Shown here piece by piece: positions 54,401 to 62,169 of a DNA stretch of 64,000 nucleotides. Each line of letters opens with the position of its first letter. The first letter of the stretch is position 1. The notes under the pieces were generated by a model. That model was given only the letters and a program-made list of their open reading frames with translations. It did no database searches and had not been told where the DNA came from. This stretch comes from CAYMFD01 sp964389475 (GTDB lineage: Bacteria; Bacteroidota; Bacteroidia; Chitinophagales; Saprospiraceae): NCBI GenBank assembly GCA_964389475.1, contig CAYMFD010000003.1:36909-100908 (forward strand), in the 5' to 3' direction. A program made the position numbers and the translations under genes.

Positions 54401-55572
54401 TAGGAACTATCACAGGACGCATCGCCACCCAAGCGGGGCAGGTGCTAGACAGCGTGAGAGTAGCATTTGAGTCCTCGACAGGCGAGCACAACGGCGTCAC
54501 TTGGGCCCTAGATGGCGCATATAGTATCACCGTACCTGCTGGTGAGTCCTACAGAATAACACCGTCTGTCATAGGTGCTGCGGCACACGAGGGCATATCG
54601 ACCCTAGACCTCGTACTCACACAGCGACACATCATAGCGGCCAGTCCATTCGTTGATCCGCTACGCCATATCGCTGCTGATATCAATGGTTCCAAAACGA
54701 TCCGTGGGTCAGACGTCATCATGATGCGGGAGCTCGCACTGCGTAAAGTCAGCACTATACCTGTCGAACCAGTGACCTTTGTACCTGCGTCTTTTGACTT
54801 CGAAGATGCCCAGTCACCACATGAGGCGCCAGCTTACTTCATCACTGATGTGGTGAGTGGTGATCTCACAGGCCAGGACTTCTACATGCTCAAGCGGGGT
54901 GATGTCAATGGAGACTACTTTGCCGATGGGAGACGGGTCGCTCCACGATCTGCTGCCTCGATAGGGGTACGCTATACACAGGAGGTAGGTGGACAGACGA
55001 TCGCCACCCTTTATGCCCAGTCTGACGCTACGTACGACGGCATACAACTACACCTACGACATACAGGTGCTGCCATTAAAGACTTACGATCTGCAACATT
55101 ACCACTCGGTGACTACGATGTACGTCGGATGCTAGGAGATACCTACGTCGCCTTGGCACTGCCACAGGCTGTAGAGGTGATGGCTGGTGATGCCTTGTTC
55201 TCCGTGGTCCTAGACCAGGACGCCATCATCGCACTGGGTGATGACCTCACCCCCGAATACTACGAGCAGGGTCAGCCTAGATCCGTACACCTGGTGGATA
55301 TGCCGTCAGCGAGCCCAGGCTGGGAGGTGGCCGTGGCCAGTAATCCTTTCGTCGACCAGCCGAGACTTACTGTCACCACCAGTGATGCCACACTACTGCA
55401 CTGTACCCTCGCAGATATTACAGGCCGAGTACTACTAGATACCGATATTACTATCGATGGTCCTACCGACTTGCCGCTAGAGAGCGGTCTATTTGCTATG
55501 GCAGGTACCTACGTGGTGCGACTGACTGATGACGCTGGTAGGGTAGAGCTGGTCAAGGTGGTGAGGTTGTAG
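51412..55572 (+). CDS. Giant secreted cell-surface protein with T9SS sorting domain
   Basis: The 1386-residue protein starts at a GTG (51412-51414); the only nearby ATG (51410) reads ATG-TGA and is out of frame. A signal peptide (LLTLMVLLPQLGHSVVLA) is followed by a cysteine-rich array of beta-sandwich modules of the HYR/PKD kind, with recurring WxVIDWC motifs (NWSVIDWC and TWTVIDWC) and repeated D-x-C strands. A CarboxypepD-like or dockerin-like part near 1000-1170 has ADINGSKTIRGSDVIMM and GDVNGDYFADG. The C-terminal 80 residues, ending GTYVVRLTDDAGRVELVKVV, form a type A sorting domain, making this a likely substrate of the T9SS encoded at 27-36 kb. Confidence 0.87.
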   Translation: MKILIYSLLTLMVLLPQLGHSVVLAPDEEASMAIFVFAGEDQSICINSDLDLSTLQASISGDVSDGVWFSYGDGFFQSTGTTSAIFSTATTYHPGFNEQAGGRFVLYLVSDDPDNNGPRVEVTDSVVVTFQTAPPLVCNTNLSVSLDVDCRQELTVPMLVASPEGDFSKYTIRATDATGQVIPNNTVTGDHLGQTITFRVSHECSPTNSCGGMLTVSDYVAPVITCRDTIVDCDASTHAWALGLPIPANTVIDTISVDSFNVQGWDACSAVLLTYTDSETTLNCGQPFTRITNRLWRVADESNNTNFCNQTIYSRRLPLDSVTFPPHYNDLHNAALSCDADYPRLDNGHPDPAYTGSPALDGCDNIEVTMTDTRYDGCGGSYSIWRNWSVIDWCTARDIDSNQIIKIIDTIPPQIICADTITVGTVGYECWSRPFAVMAIDSVVDCSAWTAITRLRPVLGGPEILSTDYTYDEVPVGEYELRYEITDACGNATTCSTLVRVVDSSAPFAICEGFTKVSLGQNGFARLHAAALDDNSIDNCGIANMQVARMQSGCGVSAGNFGDFVDFCCADVGTPQMVAFTVTDYAGNVNTCMSEVTIEDKLDPVMTCLPDITITCDYPLDTTRLDDFGSIRLQASNRQDIIVDGRYYGRDGLATDNCTVDVSTTYTVDIDCGAGQVVRSFVATDAYGMAATCTQTITVERERDFTIDDINWPADRETTGCGLSDHLPDTTGEPTYNAVPCARVDATYDDQVFEIADSACVQIVRTWTVIDWCIYDAATDYGRWSQVQVIRVDNIVAPTITACTDTLVCTYAQDCGPALYETIIQATDDCTSPIEMQYLWTIDSDGDGVSEFSGSESIISATLPVGDHVVHVQVNDACGNGATCSYIITIQDCKRPTPYCRSSLSTVVMPDGGTIDIFASHFDLGGSDNCGGPLHVSFSSNISDTIRTLTCDDLMGSASTTIMQEIWYTDASGNHDFCEVEILLQDNDNSCGNGPGLGTITGRIATQAGQVLDSVRVAFESSTGEHNGVTWALDGAYSITVPAGESYRITPSVIGAAAHEGISTLDLVLTQRHIIAASPFVDPLRHIAADINGSKTIRGSDVIMMRELALRKVSTIPVEPVTFVPASFDFEDAQSPHEAPAYFITDVVSGDLTGQDFYMLKRGDVNGDYFADGRRVAPRSAASIGVRYTQEVGGQTIATLYAQSDATYDGIQLHLRHTGAAIKDLRSATLPLGDYDVRRMLGDTYVALALPQAVEVMAGDALFSVVLDQDAIIALGDDLTPEYYEQGQPRSVHLVDMPSASPGWEVAVASNPFVDQPRLTVTTSDATLLHCTLADITGRVLLDTDITIDGPTDLPLESGLFAMAGTYVVRLTDDAGRVELVKVVRL

Positions 55573-55710
55573 GGGGCTTCTTTGTTGAGTGGTAGCAATC
55601 TTTCCTAGTAAGATTTTTCAACTGTGTTAAGTCAAAATAGGGGAGTATTTGTATAAATCGAGTCGCGTATCAGATCTTGGTGAATCTGAATAATAATACC
55701 TTAGTGCCAT

Positions 55711-56199
55711 ATGAAAAAAAGGTTAAGGTCAATTCTATCGGTGCTTGTGCTAAGTCTTGGATTGATCGCAGCTTCCATTGAGATTTTTGATTTTTATAAA
55801 TCTCACAAAGAGAATCACGATGATCTTACTGGTAAGTGGGAGTTAACTGTCAAAATCACAGAGAGTGATAAACAGTCCTACGTAGAAGGAGGTCTCACTG
55901 TCAGTTACATCTTATTCCTAACCATCAACAATTCGAGCATCATAGGAAGCGGGGAAAAGGACTTCGAGATAATAAACGACACCACAACAAAATACAAAGG
56001 CAAACAACGAACGAAGGTCGACATCAAAGGCATTACAGGTGATGGTGGATTAGATATGATCCTTGAGGAAGAGGGAACCATTAGGAATGTCGTAAGTACT
56101 ATCAAAATACAAGATGTCGATTCTACAACAAAATTGCGAGGGACCTATTCCACCACGGCGGCAAATTCAAACGGAACAGCCAGATTAGAAAAGATGTAG
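55711..56199 (+). CDS. Membrane-anchored lipocalin-like protein, unknown
   Basis: One N-terminal hydrophobic segment (ILSVLVLSLGLIAASIEIF) leads to about 130 residues of predicted beta strands starting LTGKWELTVKI, a G-x-W pattern like that at the start of lipocalin-type barrels. Stretches such as TVSYILFLTINNSSIIGSGEKD fit such a barrel. No specific family is recognised. It is on the plus strand, apart from the minus-strand cluster that follows. Confidence 0.6.
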   Translation: MKKRLRSILSVLVLSLGLIAASIEIFDFYKSHKENHDDLTGKWELTVKITESDKQSYVEGGLTVSYILFLTINNSSIIGSGEKDFEIINDTTTKYKGKQRTKVDIKGITGDGGLDMILEEEGTIRNVVSTIKIQDVDSTTKLRGTYSTTAANSNGTARLEKM

Positions 56200-56282
56200 T
56201 TCTCAGTTGTGTCTGGGTAAGTGCTTTAGCTGATGCTCAAACTAGATAATCAATGATTGATAACCCACTAGGCTGATCCTCC

Positions 56283-56639
56283 CTATGCCACAGCATACAC
56301 GGAGAGTGACTTCGATTTCTTACGTATATGCAGCATCCCTTTGCTACACCGGTAGCTAGTGACGATCTGACAATCCTCCTCATTTACGATTACTACTACA
56401 TTGTTGACACGACTTCTGGTTTGTTGGTCGATAGCTAATGGTAAACTACTAGAGGTTACATAGTAAAAGGCGAGCCCCTGCTTATAGATTACCTTACCGT
56501 ACTTCATGGCTATATGGACCATAGCTTTGGTGATACCTCGCTGCTGGCATCGAGCCAGTGCATGGCCAGAGAAAGTGTACTCTACAGAATAAGCGTTAGC
56601 GTTTCTAATTTCAATATACTTGAATGTCTTGCTTGTCAT
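56283..56639 (-). CDS. DUF4258-like protein
   Basis: The 118-residue protein has the DUF4258 pattern: YTFSGHALARCQQRGITKAMV (His followed by an R-x-x-x-R helix), then GKVIYKQGLAFYYVT and a strand VNNVVVIVNEEDCQIVTSYR. DUF4258 proteins are small alpha-beta proteins sometimes compared with RelE/BrnT-like toxins; no antitoxin partner is obvious. It lies 22 bases downstream of the secreted nuclease-like gene, at the end of the minus-strand cluster. Confidence 0.6.
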   Translation of the reverse strand: MTSKTFKYIEIRNANAYSVEYTFSGHALARCQQRGITKAMVHIAMKYGKVIYKQGLAFYYVTSSSLPLAIDQQTRSRVNNVVVIVNEEDCQIVTSYRCSKGMLHIRKKSKSLSVYAVA

Positions 56640-56660
56640 TTGATATTACTTTTAATTAAT

Positions 56661-57227
56661 TTAACCGCCACAGCAACCTGCAGCTTTTCCGTGATTTGCC
56701 CTACATCTTCTACCTTTTGAGACTTCAAACCAGCGGCAGCTACTATTGTGTCTCGCATTAGAGTTAGTGCTGAGCCAGTGATTGCCGCCAATTACTTTGC
56801 TGCTTGGGGATATCAGGGTTTTGGTATTTTGAAAGTCGTCGGGATATACAATTACTGTTATCGATTGTGATAGGCCATTATGATCGATAGTAGTTTGTAG
56901 TTTCTGTACGTAGTTAAAGTCTCTCTCGCCTTCTATGATTAGTACGATTGCAGCTTTTCTATTCGTCTGTAGAGCATACCACAGTGATTGGCCTATTGAC
57001 TCTTTCCACTTTCTGGCATAGTCTACTTCGATTGCATATTCGTCGGTTAGTAGATCTACTCTACTTCTGTCTGGATTTACATGTTCCATCTCACCTCCTA
57101 GGTCACTCTGTATAGCCTTGACGATTGCTCGCTCGTCTTGAGCTAAAGCGCCATAGCTGGAGAGTAAAATACTACCTAATAGTATTAAAGACACTAACTT
57201 AGGTATTATGTTATTTGAATGCAACAT
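56661..57227 (-). CDS. Secreted PD-(D/E)XK nuclease-like protein with Cys-rich tail
   Basis: A signal peptide cleaves near ALAQ (about residue 29). The middle has the look of a PD-(D/E)XK fold: RVDLLTDEYAIEVDYARKWKE gives an Asp, then Glu-x-Asp, followed by IGQSLWYALQTNRKAAIVLII, the usual helix-strand. The C-terminal 40 residues (HWLSTNSNARHNSSCRW to KAAGCCGG) form a Cys/His-rich module that also occurs in other secreted proteins (from memory). An exported nuclease is unusual. The catalytic Lys is not obvious and activity is unproven. The gene overlaps the vWA-like gene by 17 bases, so they are co-translated. Confidence 0.55.
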   Translation of the reverse strand: MLHSNNIIPKLVSLILLGSILLSSYGALAQDERAIVKAIQSDLGGEMEHVNPDRSRVDLLTDEYAIEVDYARKWKESIGQSLWYALQTNRKAAIVLIIEGERDFNYVQKLQTTIDHNGLSQSITVIVYPDDFQNTKTLISPSSKVIGGNHWLSTNSNARHNSSCRWFEVSKGRRCRANHGKAAGCCGG

Positions 57228-58020
57228 AGTCGATACTGGCTGTTTGTCCTTTGGTGATTACATGTTCTGCACCCATTGCCTTAAACCAGTTGGTGTGGAT
57301 TTTTTTGAGTATTTGTAGTTCGAATGGGAAGTCGACTTTTGGACTTAGTTCGTAGATGCTGACGTGTACACCTGTGAGGTCGATAGAGCAAGGTAGGAGT
57401 CCTTTTTTATTTAATTGCTCCTCCCATTCTAGCACTCTGATATCCTGCAGAAAGGCGGTAGAGCTGAACTGCTCACTATTTGAAAACTGGGTGGGAGCAC
57501 TCTCAAAGTCAATGTATCCGTCTGTTAGTAGGATCATATGAGTATGAACGCCGGCTTCCCTCCTGATCTCATCATAATAGGCTCCGTTAAGGTACTTCCA
57601 TAGGTTAGCTCCAGAGTAGAGATTCTGATCAGAGCCCCTGTCTGCTGCTTGATAAAGCGCTGCAAGTCTACCCTGTAACTTGCTGCTATAGTTGTCAACC
57701 GCTGTTCGTCTATATCCTGGTTTCTCGTTACTAAGATTTAGGGTGAGACTTTGAGCAATTTCTTTGACCTCATAGCCAGTAGATGTTTGATCTGTGATGA
57801 GTATTCTGAAGCTACTCTCCGATGTGATATACAGTTGTTTCTGAACTCCTGTTTTCCAATCGTTAAAGGCACGAGTTATTAGTCTGATATCCCGATCCTG
57901 CTGCTTGTAATTGGTCAATCTATCATCTAAGTTTATGATGACGTCATAGGATGTATTTTGCTGGGCTGTGAGAGCTGTAGTGCAGAGACACAGTGCGAGT
58001 ATTGCTATTAGTTGTTTCAT
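57211..58020 (-). CDS. Secreted vWA-like protein, unknown
   Basis: A signal peptide (KQLIAILALCLCTTALTAQQ) precedes 250 residues with features of a von Willebrand factor A fold: an opening strand YDVIINLDDRL with an Asp in place of the first MIDAS motif, and a later strand MILLTDGYIDFESAP that resembles the usual third MIDAS Asp. The metal site is incomplete as far as I can read. vWA domains generally bind protein partners. It sits between the coiled-coil membrane gene (23 bases upstream) and the nuclease-like gene (overlapping), so it should act with them at the cell envelope. Confidence 0.55.
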   Translation of the reverse strand: MKQLIAILALCLCTTALTAQQNTSYDVIINLDDRLTNYKQQDRDIRLITRAFNDWKTGVQKQLYITSESSFRILITDQTSTGYEVKEIAQSLTLNLSNEKPGYRRTAVDNYSSKLQGRLAALYQAADRGSDQNLYSGANLWKYLNGAYYDEIRREAGVHTHMILLTDGYIDFESAPTQFSNSEQFSSTAFLQDIRVLEWEEQLNKKGLLPCSIDLTGVHVSIYELSPKVDFPFELQILKKIHTNWFKAMGAEHVITKGQTASIDYVAFK

Positions 58021-58043
58021 GATAATTTGTTTTAAGTGTTTAA

Positions 58044-59387
58044 TTATGATGCTTGGTTTAGCTGTACTAGTTGAGTTTTATTGTTGATGCCTGGGATGAA
58101 AATATCCATGCCATCTAGCGTTTCTATTACACTTGATCTAGTTCGGTCTTCGAGCTTTCTATTGTTGTAGGCCGCTATGTTAGTCATCCATCCTGTGTAA
58201 AAGGCAAGTAGATTATTTTTTACTGCTACTGTTGAATATTCGATTGGTAGTCCCTCGGATAAAATCTTGTATCGTGATTCTATGACTTCATCGATCCTAG
58301 CATCGATTACAGGTATTTTAGTTTTGATTTCATTGCACTCAGCGATGATCAAATTAAGTCTATTGTTTGCCTCAGTAATTTTCTTCTTGATGTTGCGCTG
58401 CTTGATTAATAAGCTCCTTGTAATTTTATTAGTGTTAAAAAGATTTGCCACTTTAAAGACTACCAGACTCCAAGCAATGACTGATAGTGATCCCATAATG
58501 AGTACCATGTAGAAAGTCGGGGAGGAGATAGCTGTCAAGAGGCCAAAATGATTGTCGTCTATTTGGCCTGTAATAAATTTGAGTTGGTGCGACTTGCCTT
58601 CTATGCAATATGCAAGTATAGCGTCCGCAAAGATCACAACGAGACTTGCGCCAACTATCTTAAAGGTACGAGCTCGACTGACGGACTCTAGCGCCATATG
58701 GAGCATTGCCCCAAGTAGGATAAACATAAATGGTACGACCCAGTGGAAGTTCAACGTCTGAAAGGCTTCAGCTGTAAAGACACTACCAAGCAAAGCAGAG
58801 ATATCGTCTACTGTAGTTACTTCAAGTCCCCTAAAGAATGCACTGTAGCTGGCCGACAGGTAGAAGGCGTATATCCATGCAAGTCCTAGGATACTAATAC
58901 CCACATACATCCACTTGGAGACGGTACTAGAGTGCTCAATCTCTTGCTCTTGGGTGATCTCGATCTGGAGATCCTCTAAGGCATCGTTTAGGCTAAGGAC
59001 AGTGCTTTGCTGTAAGGGTATTTTACTCTCCTCGAATGATTGGATATCTGATTCAATCGTGCTTCGCTCTATTTTTAGTGCAGCTATTTTGTCATCTAGA
59101 ATACCAACCTCTTGGTCGACTTGTACTTGTCTGTCCTCTGCGTTTTGTGCCGTTTCTAGTATAATAGCTTCTCTCACGCGGTTGAGAGCTAGAACTAACG
59201 CATCTGTACTAGCGGCACTTAGTCCGGCGAGCTTATAACCTACATTTCGCAGATTGACCTTATTCCAATTAGTGACTTTACCTTCTAGCTTGTTTTGCTC
59301 ATGATTGAGAAACTTGACGACTTGTTCTTCGTCTGAAGCTATAAGGTGATTTTCTGTTGGGTTTTGTGACTCTTGAATTGTAGACAT
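58044..59387 (-). CDS. Coiled-coil integral membrane protein, unknown
   Basis: The 447-residue protein has a coiled coil at about 85-150 (VQVDQEVGILDDKIAALKIE) and then about four to five transmembrane helices: WMYVGISILGLAWIYAFYL near 165, VVPFMFILLGAMLHMAL near 215, FKIVGASLVVIFADAILAY near 245, and YMVLIMGSLSVIAWSLVVF near 300. A second coiled coil (about 330-385, KKKITEANNRLNLIIAECNE) follows. Long flanking helices suggest a membrane scaffold or complex organiser. No named family. It is the membrane gene of the accessory cluster. Confidence 0.7.
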   Translation of the reverse strand: MSTIQESQNPTENHLIASDEEQVVKFLNHEQNKLEGKVTNWNKVNLRNVGYKLAGLSAASTDALVLALNRVREAIILETAQNAEDRQVQVDQEVGILDDKIAALKIERSTIESDIQSFEESKIPLQQSTVLSLNDALEDLQIEITQEQEIEHSSTVSKWMYVGISILGLAWIYAFYLSASYSAFFRGLEVTTVDDISALLGSVFTAEAFQTLNFHWVVPFMFILLGAMLHMALESVSRARTFKIVGASLVVIFADAILAYCIEGKSHQLKFITGQIDDNHFGLLTAISSPTFYMVLIMGSLSVIAWSLVVFKVANLFNTNKITRSLLIKQRNIKKKITEANNRLNLIIAECNEIKTKIPVIDARIDEVIESRYKILSEGLPIEYSTVAVKNNLLAFYTGWMTNIAAYNNRKLEDRTRSSVIETLDGMDIFIPGINNKTQLVQLNQAS

Positions 59388-59526
59388 GACGTATGATGTT
59401 TTTAGTTACACCATACTATGCCTTTGAGAGGTCACGACCTCAACAGTGTGAAGAAAGTATTTTGGTATTTATTTTATTGTAATATATAAATATCTGGTTA
59501 AAAGCATTTTAATAGCATTCATTTGA

Positions 59527-59802
59527 TTAGTCTTCATCTTCAGCTAAGAACTGCTCTATGACGTCGTTGGGCAATATGCTATGCTTTGAAGCTATATTGT
59601 GAATCTCATGCTCCGTATTATCCTCTAGAGCGGCTCTCATGAAAGACTCTATCTCATCGTATTGATTCTGTGACTTGAATTTTTCGAGAATAGTATTGTT
59701 GACTTTGAGTAAGCCGTCTAGGTGCTCTCGTAGATCTTTAGCCTTAGCGGCTTGGTCTTTTTTGTACTGAGCGAGTCCGATTTCGAAGTTATTATTCTCC
59801 AT
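59527..59802 (-). CDS. Small acidic helical protein, unknown
   Basis: The 91-residue protein is charged and helical (YKKDQAAKAKDLREHLDGLL, then acidic toward EQFLAEDED). It lacks a signal peptide. It sits 25 bases downstream of the sigma-factor-like gene, so it could be an accessory or anti-sigma-like partner, but no motif supports that. Confidence 0.55.
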   Translation of the reverse strand: MENNNFEIGLAQYKKDQAAKAKDLREHLDGLLKVNNTILEKFKSQNQYDEIESFMRAALEDNTEHEIHNIASKHSILPNDVIEQFLAEDED

Positions 59803-59827
59803 GGCAATAAGTATTTGAGAGACAAAG

Positions 59828-60361
59828 TTAAGATTTTTGACAGCATCGCTTGAGTTTGGCTAGACATCGAGACTTCATCGTTGACACGACACCCGGACTT
59901 GCGAGCTGCAACATAGCAGCTATATCCGCCCCGCTGTAGTTCTGATCACTCAGCCATAATTTTATGATTTGCTGACATGTAGCGCCTAGTTTACTCATCC
60001 CCTTCTCGATTACGGTTCTTTGAATTTTAAGCTCTTCTGCGGCTATCATGCTTACGTCAATTGCAGGGACATTAATTTCTGGCTGGCTAAGTGGTGGTGT
60101 TTTGTTGATCTTCTTAAGATAGGCTCGAAATGCCACAAGCTTTAACCACGGCAAAAGGCTGTTGTGCTCTAGGAATGTTTCGTCACATATAGATGTGTGA
60201 AACGCGACGAATGCATCATTATACGATTCTAGGCATAGATGCATAGGACAGCCTTTTCTGACTAAGTGGAACTTGACACCAGTTAAGTGTTTGATGTAAA
60301 GTTGGTTGGTAGCATACCTTTTTCCCTTTCTAATTTCAGAGATTAGCGCTTTATCATCCAT
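59828..60361 (-). CDS. ECF-like RNA polymerase sigma-70 family factor
   Basis: The 177-residue protein has the ECF layout. A region 2-like helix (LISEIRKGKRYATNQLYIKH and ESYNDAFVAFHTSI) is followed by a region 4-like helix-turn-helix near residues 135-172 (ATCQQIIKLWLSDQNYSGAD, then IAAMLQLASPGVVSTMKSRC). Its start shares its first base with the stop of the metallopeptidase gene (TAATG at 60361), a coupled overlap. The usual anti-sigma gene with a single membrane helix is absent. It may control the surrounding cluster; that is inference. Confidence 0.75.
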   Translation of the reverse strand: MDDKALISEIRKGKRYATNQLYIKHLTGVKFHLVRKGCPMHLCLESYNDAFVAFHTSICDETFLEHNSLLPWLKLVAFRAYLKKINKTPPLSQPEINVPAIDVSMIAAEELKIQRTVIEKGMSKLGATCQQIIKLWLSDQNYSGADIAAMLQLASPGVVSTMKSRCLAKLKRCCQKS

Positions 60362-61617
60362 TAGCTGAGTACTTGGTTTAGTAGAATTACGATCTCTTCC
60401 TTAGATATTTTAAAGTGTTTTGCAAATCGATAGACTACAGATAGTTCTTTAGCCTGCACGCCGTCAGAGGCTGCAGTCAGTAGCATGAAGCGAATGATTG
60501 GAATGACCTCACTGGTGGTGATCTTCTGTGTTTTGCAATACTTGAGAGATTCATTTAGTAGGTTGACAATTACCTTGTCGTAGTCTAATTGCTTAATCTG
60601 CTCTTTTATGTCCTTGAGGACTACACCAGGGGAGATCTTTTCATCTTCGATTGATAGGAAGTGACTTTCTTCTTCGGGACTAATTTCGTGATCCGCCAGC
60701 ATTACAGCTGCTCCTAGGTTAAAGTACAGTAAACTGTGTTTACTCCGCCCTTCTTCGAAGATTTCTGGGTAAACAGCAAAGATGAGATTATCTATTTTCT
60801 GATTAAAGTTGGTAATCAGCCTTCGCTTCTCTTCTCGACTTATGATTTTACCGATCTTATCTATAATTTCATCATCACAGACTTCTTGGATAATCTTGAT
60901 CCGCAGTGGTAGGATAGGGTGTGGTGTGAGATCTTGACTAATCAGTCTATCGGCAAGGTCGTCATATTGCTTGATCAATATGTCAATAAAGTCATAGGTA
61001 TCTAGTGCATATACTCCTGACGCATATTGAATAATCGATGTTGAAAATACTTTAGGCTTATAGTTACTCGCATGCAGGGCAAATATGTCTGATGAAACCT
61101 CAGCGCAAATCATCCATTTGATGAGGTCTAGGCGTAAGTCTTTGCGAGAAGACAAATCGATGTCAGATTCCAAAATCCGTTTGGCCGGCAAATCTGTGTG
61201 TCCTAGTAGCTTGTGACATAGCTCATGTGAGAGTACGGAAATCTGTTGTTGGAAATCTAAGTTGTTGAAGAAATGCTGTGACACGAGTACGATCAGTTCA
61301 GATTTGATCACTCCTTTTTCGACATAGCTTCTATTAGTGCAGAGAGCCTTAGGAGTACTCGCCTCATACAGAAATACATGCATGACCTGATCAGTGTCAT
61401 ACTTTTCTGAGATAGCCTTAAGAATCATCTTTACATTCGGATGGTTATCCACCCGGATTGCAGCACTTAGCAACTTGTAAAAACTGCTCAAGCTCTCAGT
61501 CAGAAAGCTATTTACTCTTGGTTGATCTACTTTGAGTTTTTCTAGTGCTTTAACGATCTTGTCATGGTATAATTTATCACGCTTATACCGTAAATCTGAA
61601 TATGTAATTATTGCCAT
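60361..61617 (-). CDS. Zinc metallopeptidase (M48-like) with TerB-like C-terminal domain
   Basis: The 418-residue protein has the zinc motif HELCH (His131, Glu132, His135) with a probable third ligand Glu173 in CAEVSSDIFAL, the M48-type spacing. No membrane helix is evident, so it is probably cytoplasmic. The C-terminal part (about 350-418, RFMLLTAASDGVQAKELSVVYRFAKHFKIS) resembles TerB/TerB-like helical domains, known from tellurite-resistance and membrane-associated stress complexes. The pairing with a sigma factor by a one-base overlap suggests co-expression. The peptide substrate is unknown. Confidence 0.65.
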   Translation of the reverse strand: MAIITYSDLRYKRDKLYHDKIVKALEKLKVDQPRVNSFLTESLSSFYKLLSAAIRVDNHPNVKMILKAISEKYDTDQVMHVFLYEASTPKALCTNRSYVEKGVIKSELIVLVSQHFFNNLDFQQQISVLSHELCHKLLGHTDLPAKRILESDIDLSSRKDLRLDLIKWMICAEVSSDIFALHASNYKPKVFSTSIIQYASGVYALDTYDFIDILIKQYDDLADRLISQDLTPHPILPLRIKIIQEVCDDEIIDKIGKIISREEKRRLITNFNQKIDNLIFAVYPEIFEEGRSKHSLLYFNLGAAVMLADHEISPEEESHFLSIEDEKISPGVVLKDIKEQIKQLDYDKVIVNLLNESLKYCKTQKITTSEVIPIIRFMLLTAASDGVQAKELSVVYRFAKHFKISKEEIVILLNQVLS

Positions 61618-61650
61618 GGGTCATAATCTAGTGAGGAGGTCTTCCGCACC

Positions 61651-62169
61651 CTAGTCATTAAACTCTGCGACGGTAATCACGTCTTGGTCATAGGTGCCAC
61701 CTTCTGTAAAGGTGACCTCAACATCTAGGCTCAACGCAAAACTGGGTATACTGTATCCATCTGCCTCCCTTACAAAGTTAAAGTCCATTATATCATCCCC
61801 CTTCTTGTAGTAGGCATCTTTATTGAACCTAAACTTACAGTCTGGGCTTACCTGCGGACTTTTGCCAAAGGCAATCTTGAGGTAGTACTTCCCCTCTGGT
61901 ATCCCTTTAATTTCGTAAGTTGACCGAGACGGAATGTATACTTGTCGGATATCCTCGTCGGTGGCCATATCGACTATTTTGATGTAAGCATCTGCGTACG
62001 AGCCTATGTTGACACGCAGATAATTATCTATTGTTACGTCTTGCTTGGTGTCCGCGAAGCACTTGAGGTGGCTGCCTTTATAAAGTGTTGTGTTCGACCA
62101 CGATTGACCATGGGCATAAGCCATGACTGCCAGTATTAGGCCAAGAGTCATCAGTAATTTTATCCTCAT
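61651..62169 (-). CDS. Secreted beta-rich protein, unknown
   Basis: A signal peptide (KLLMTLGLILAVMAYAHGQ) precedes about 150 residues rich in beta strands, with IYIPSRSTYEIKGIPEGKYYLK-like features (actual reading VYIPSRSTYEIKGIPEGKYY), which resemble a CarboxypepD-like beta-sandwich. No function is evident. It lies 34 bases upstream of the metallopeptidase gene on the same strand and may be the first gene of the minus-strand cluster. Confidence 0.55.
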   Translation of the reverse strand: MRIKLLMTLGLILAVMAYAHGQSWSNTTLYKGSHLKCFADTKQDVTIDNYLRVNIGSYADAYIKIVDMATDEDIRQVYIPSRSTYEIKGIPEGKYYLKIAFGKSPQVSPDCKFRFNKDAYYKKGDDIMDFNFVREADGYSIPSFALSLDVEVTFTEGGTYDQDVITVAEFND

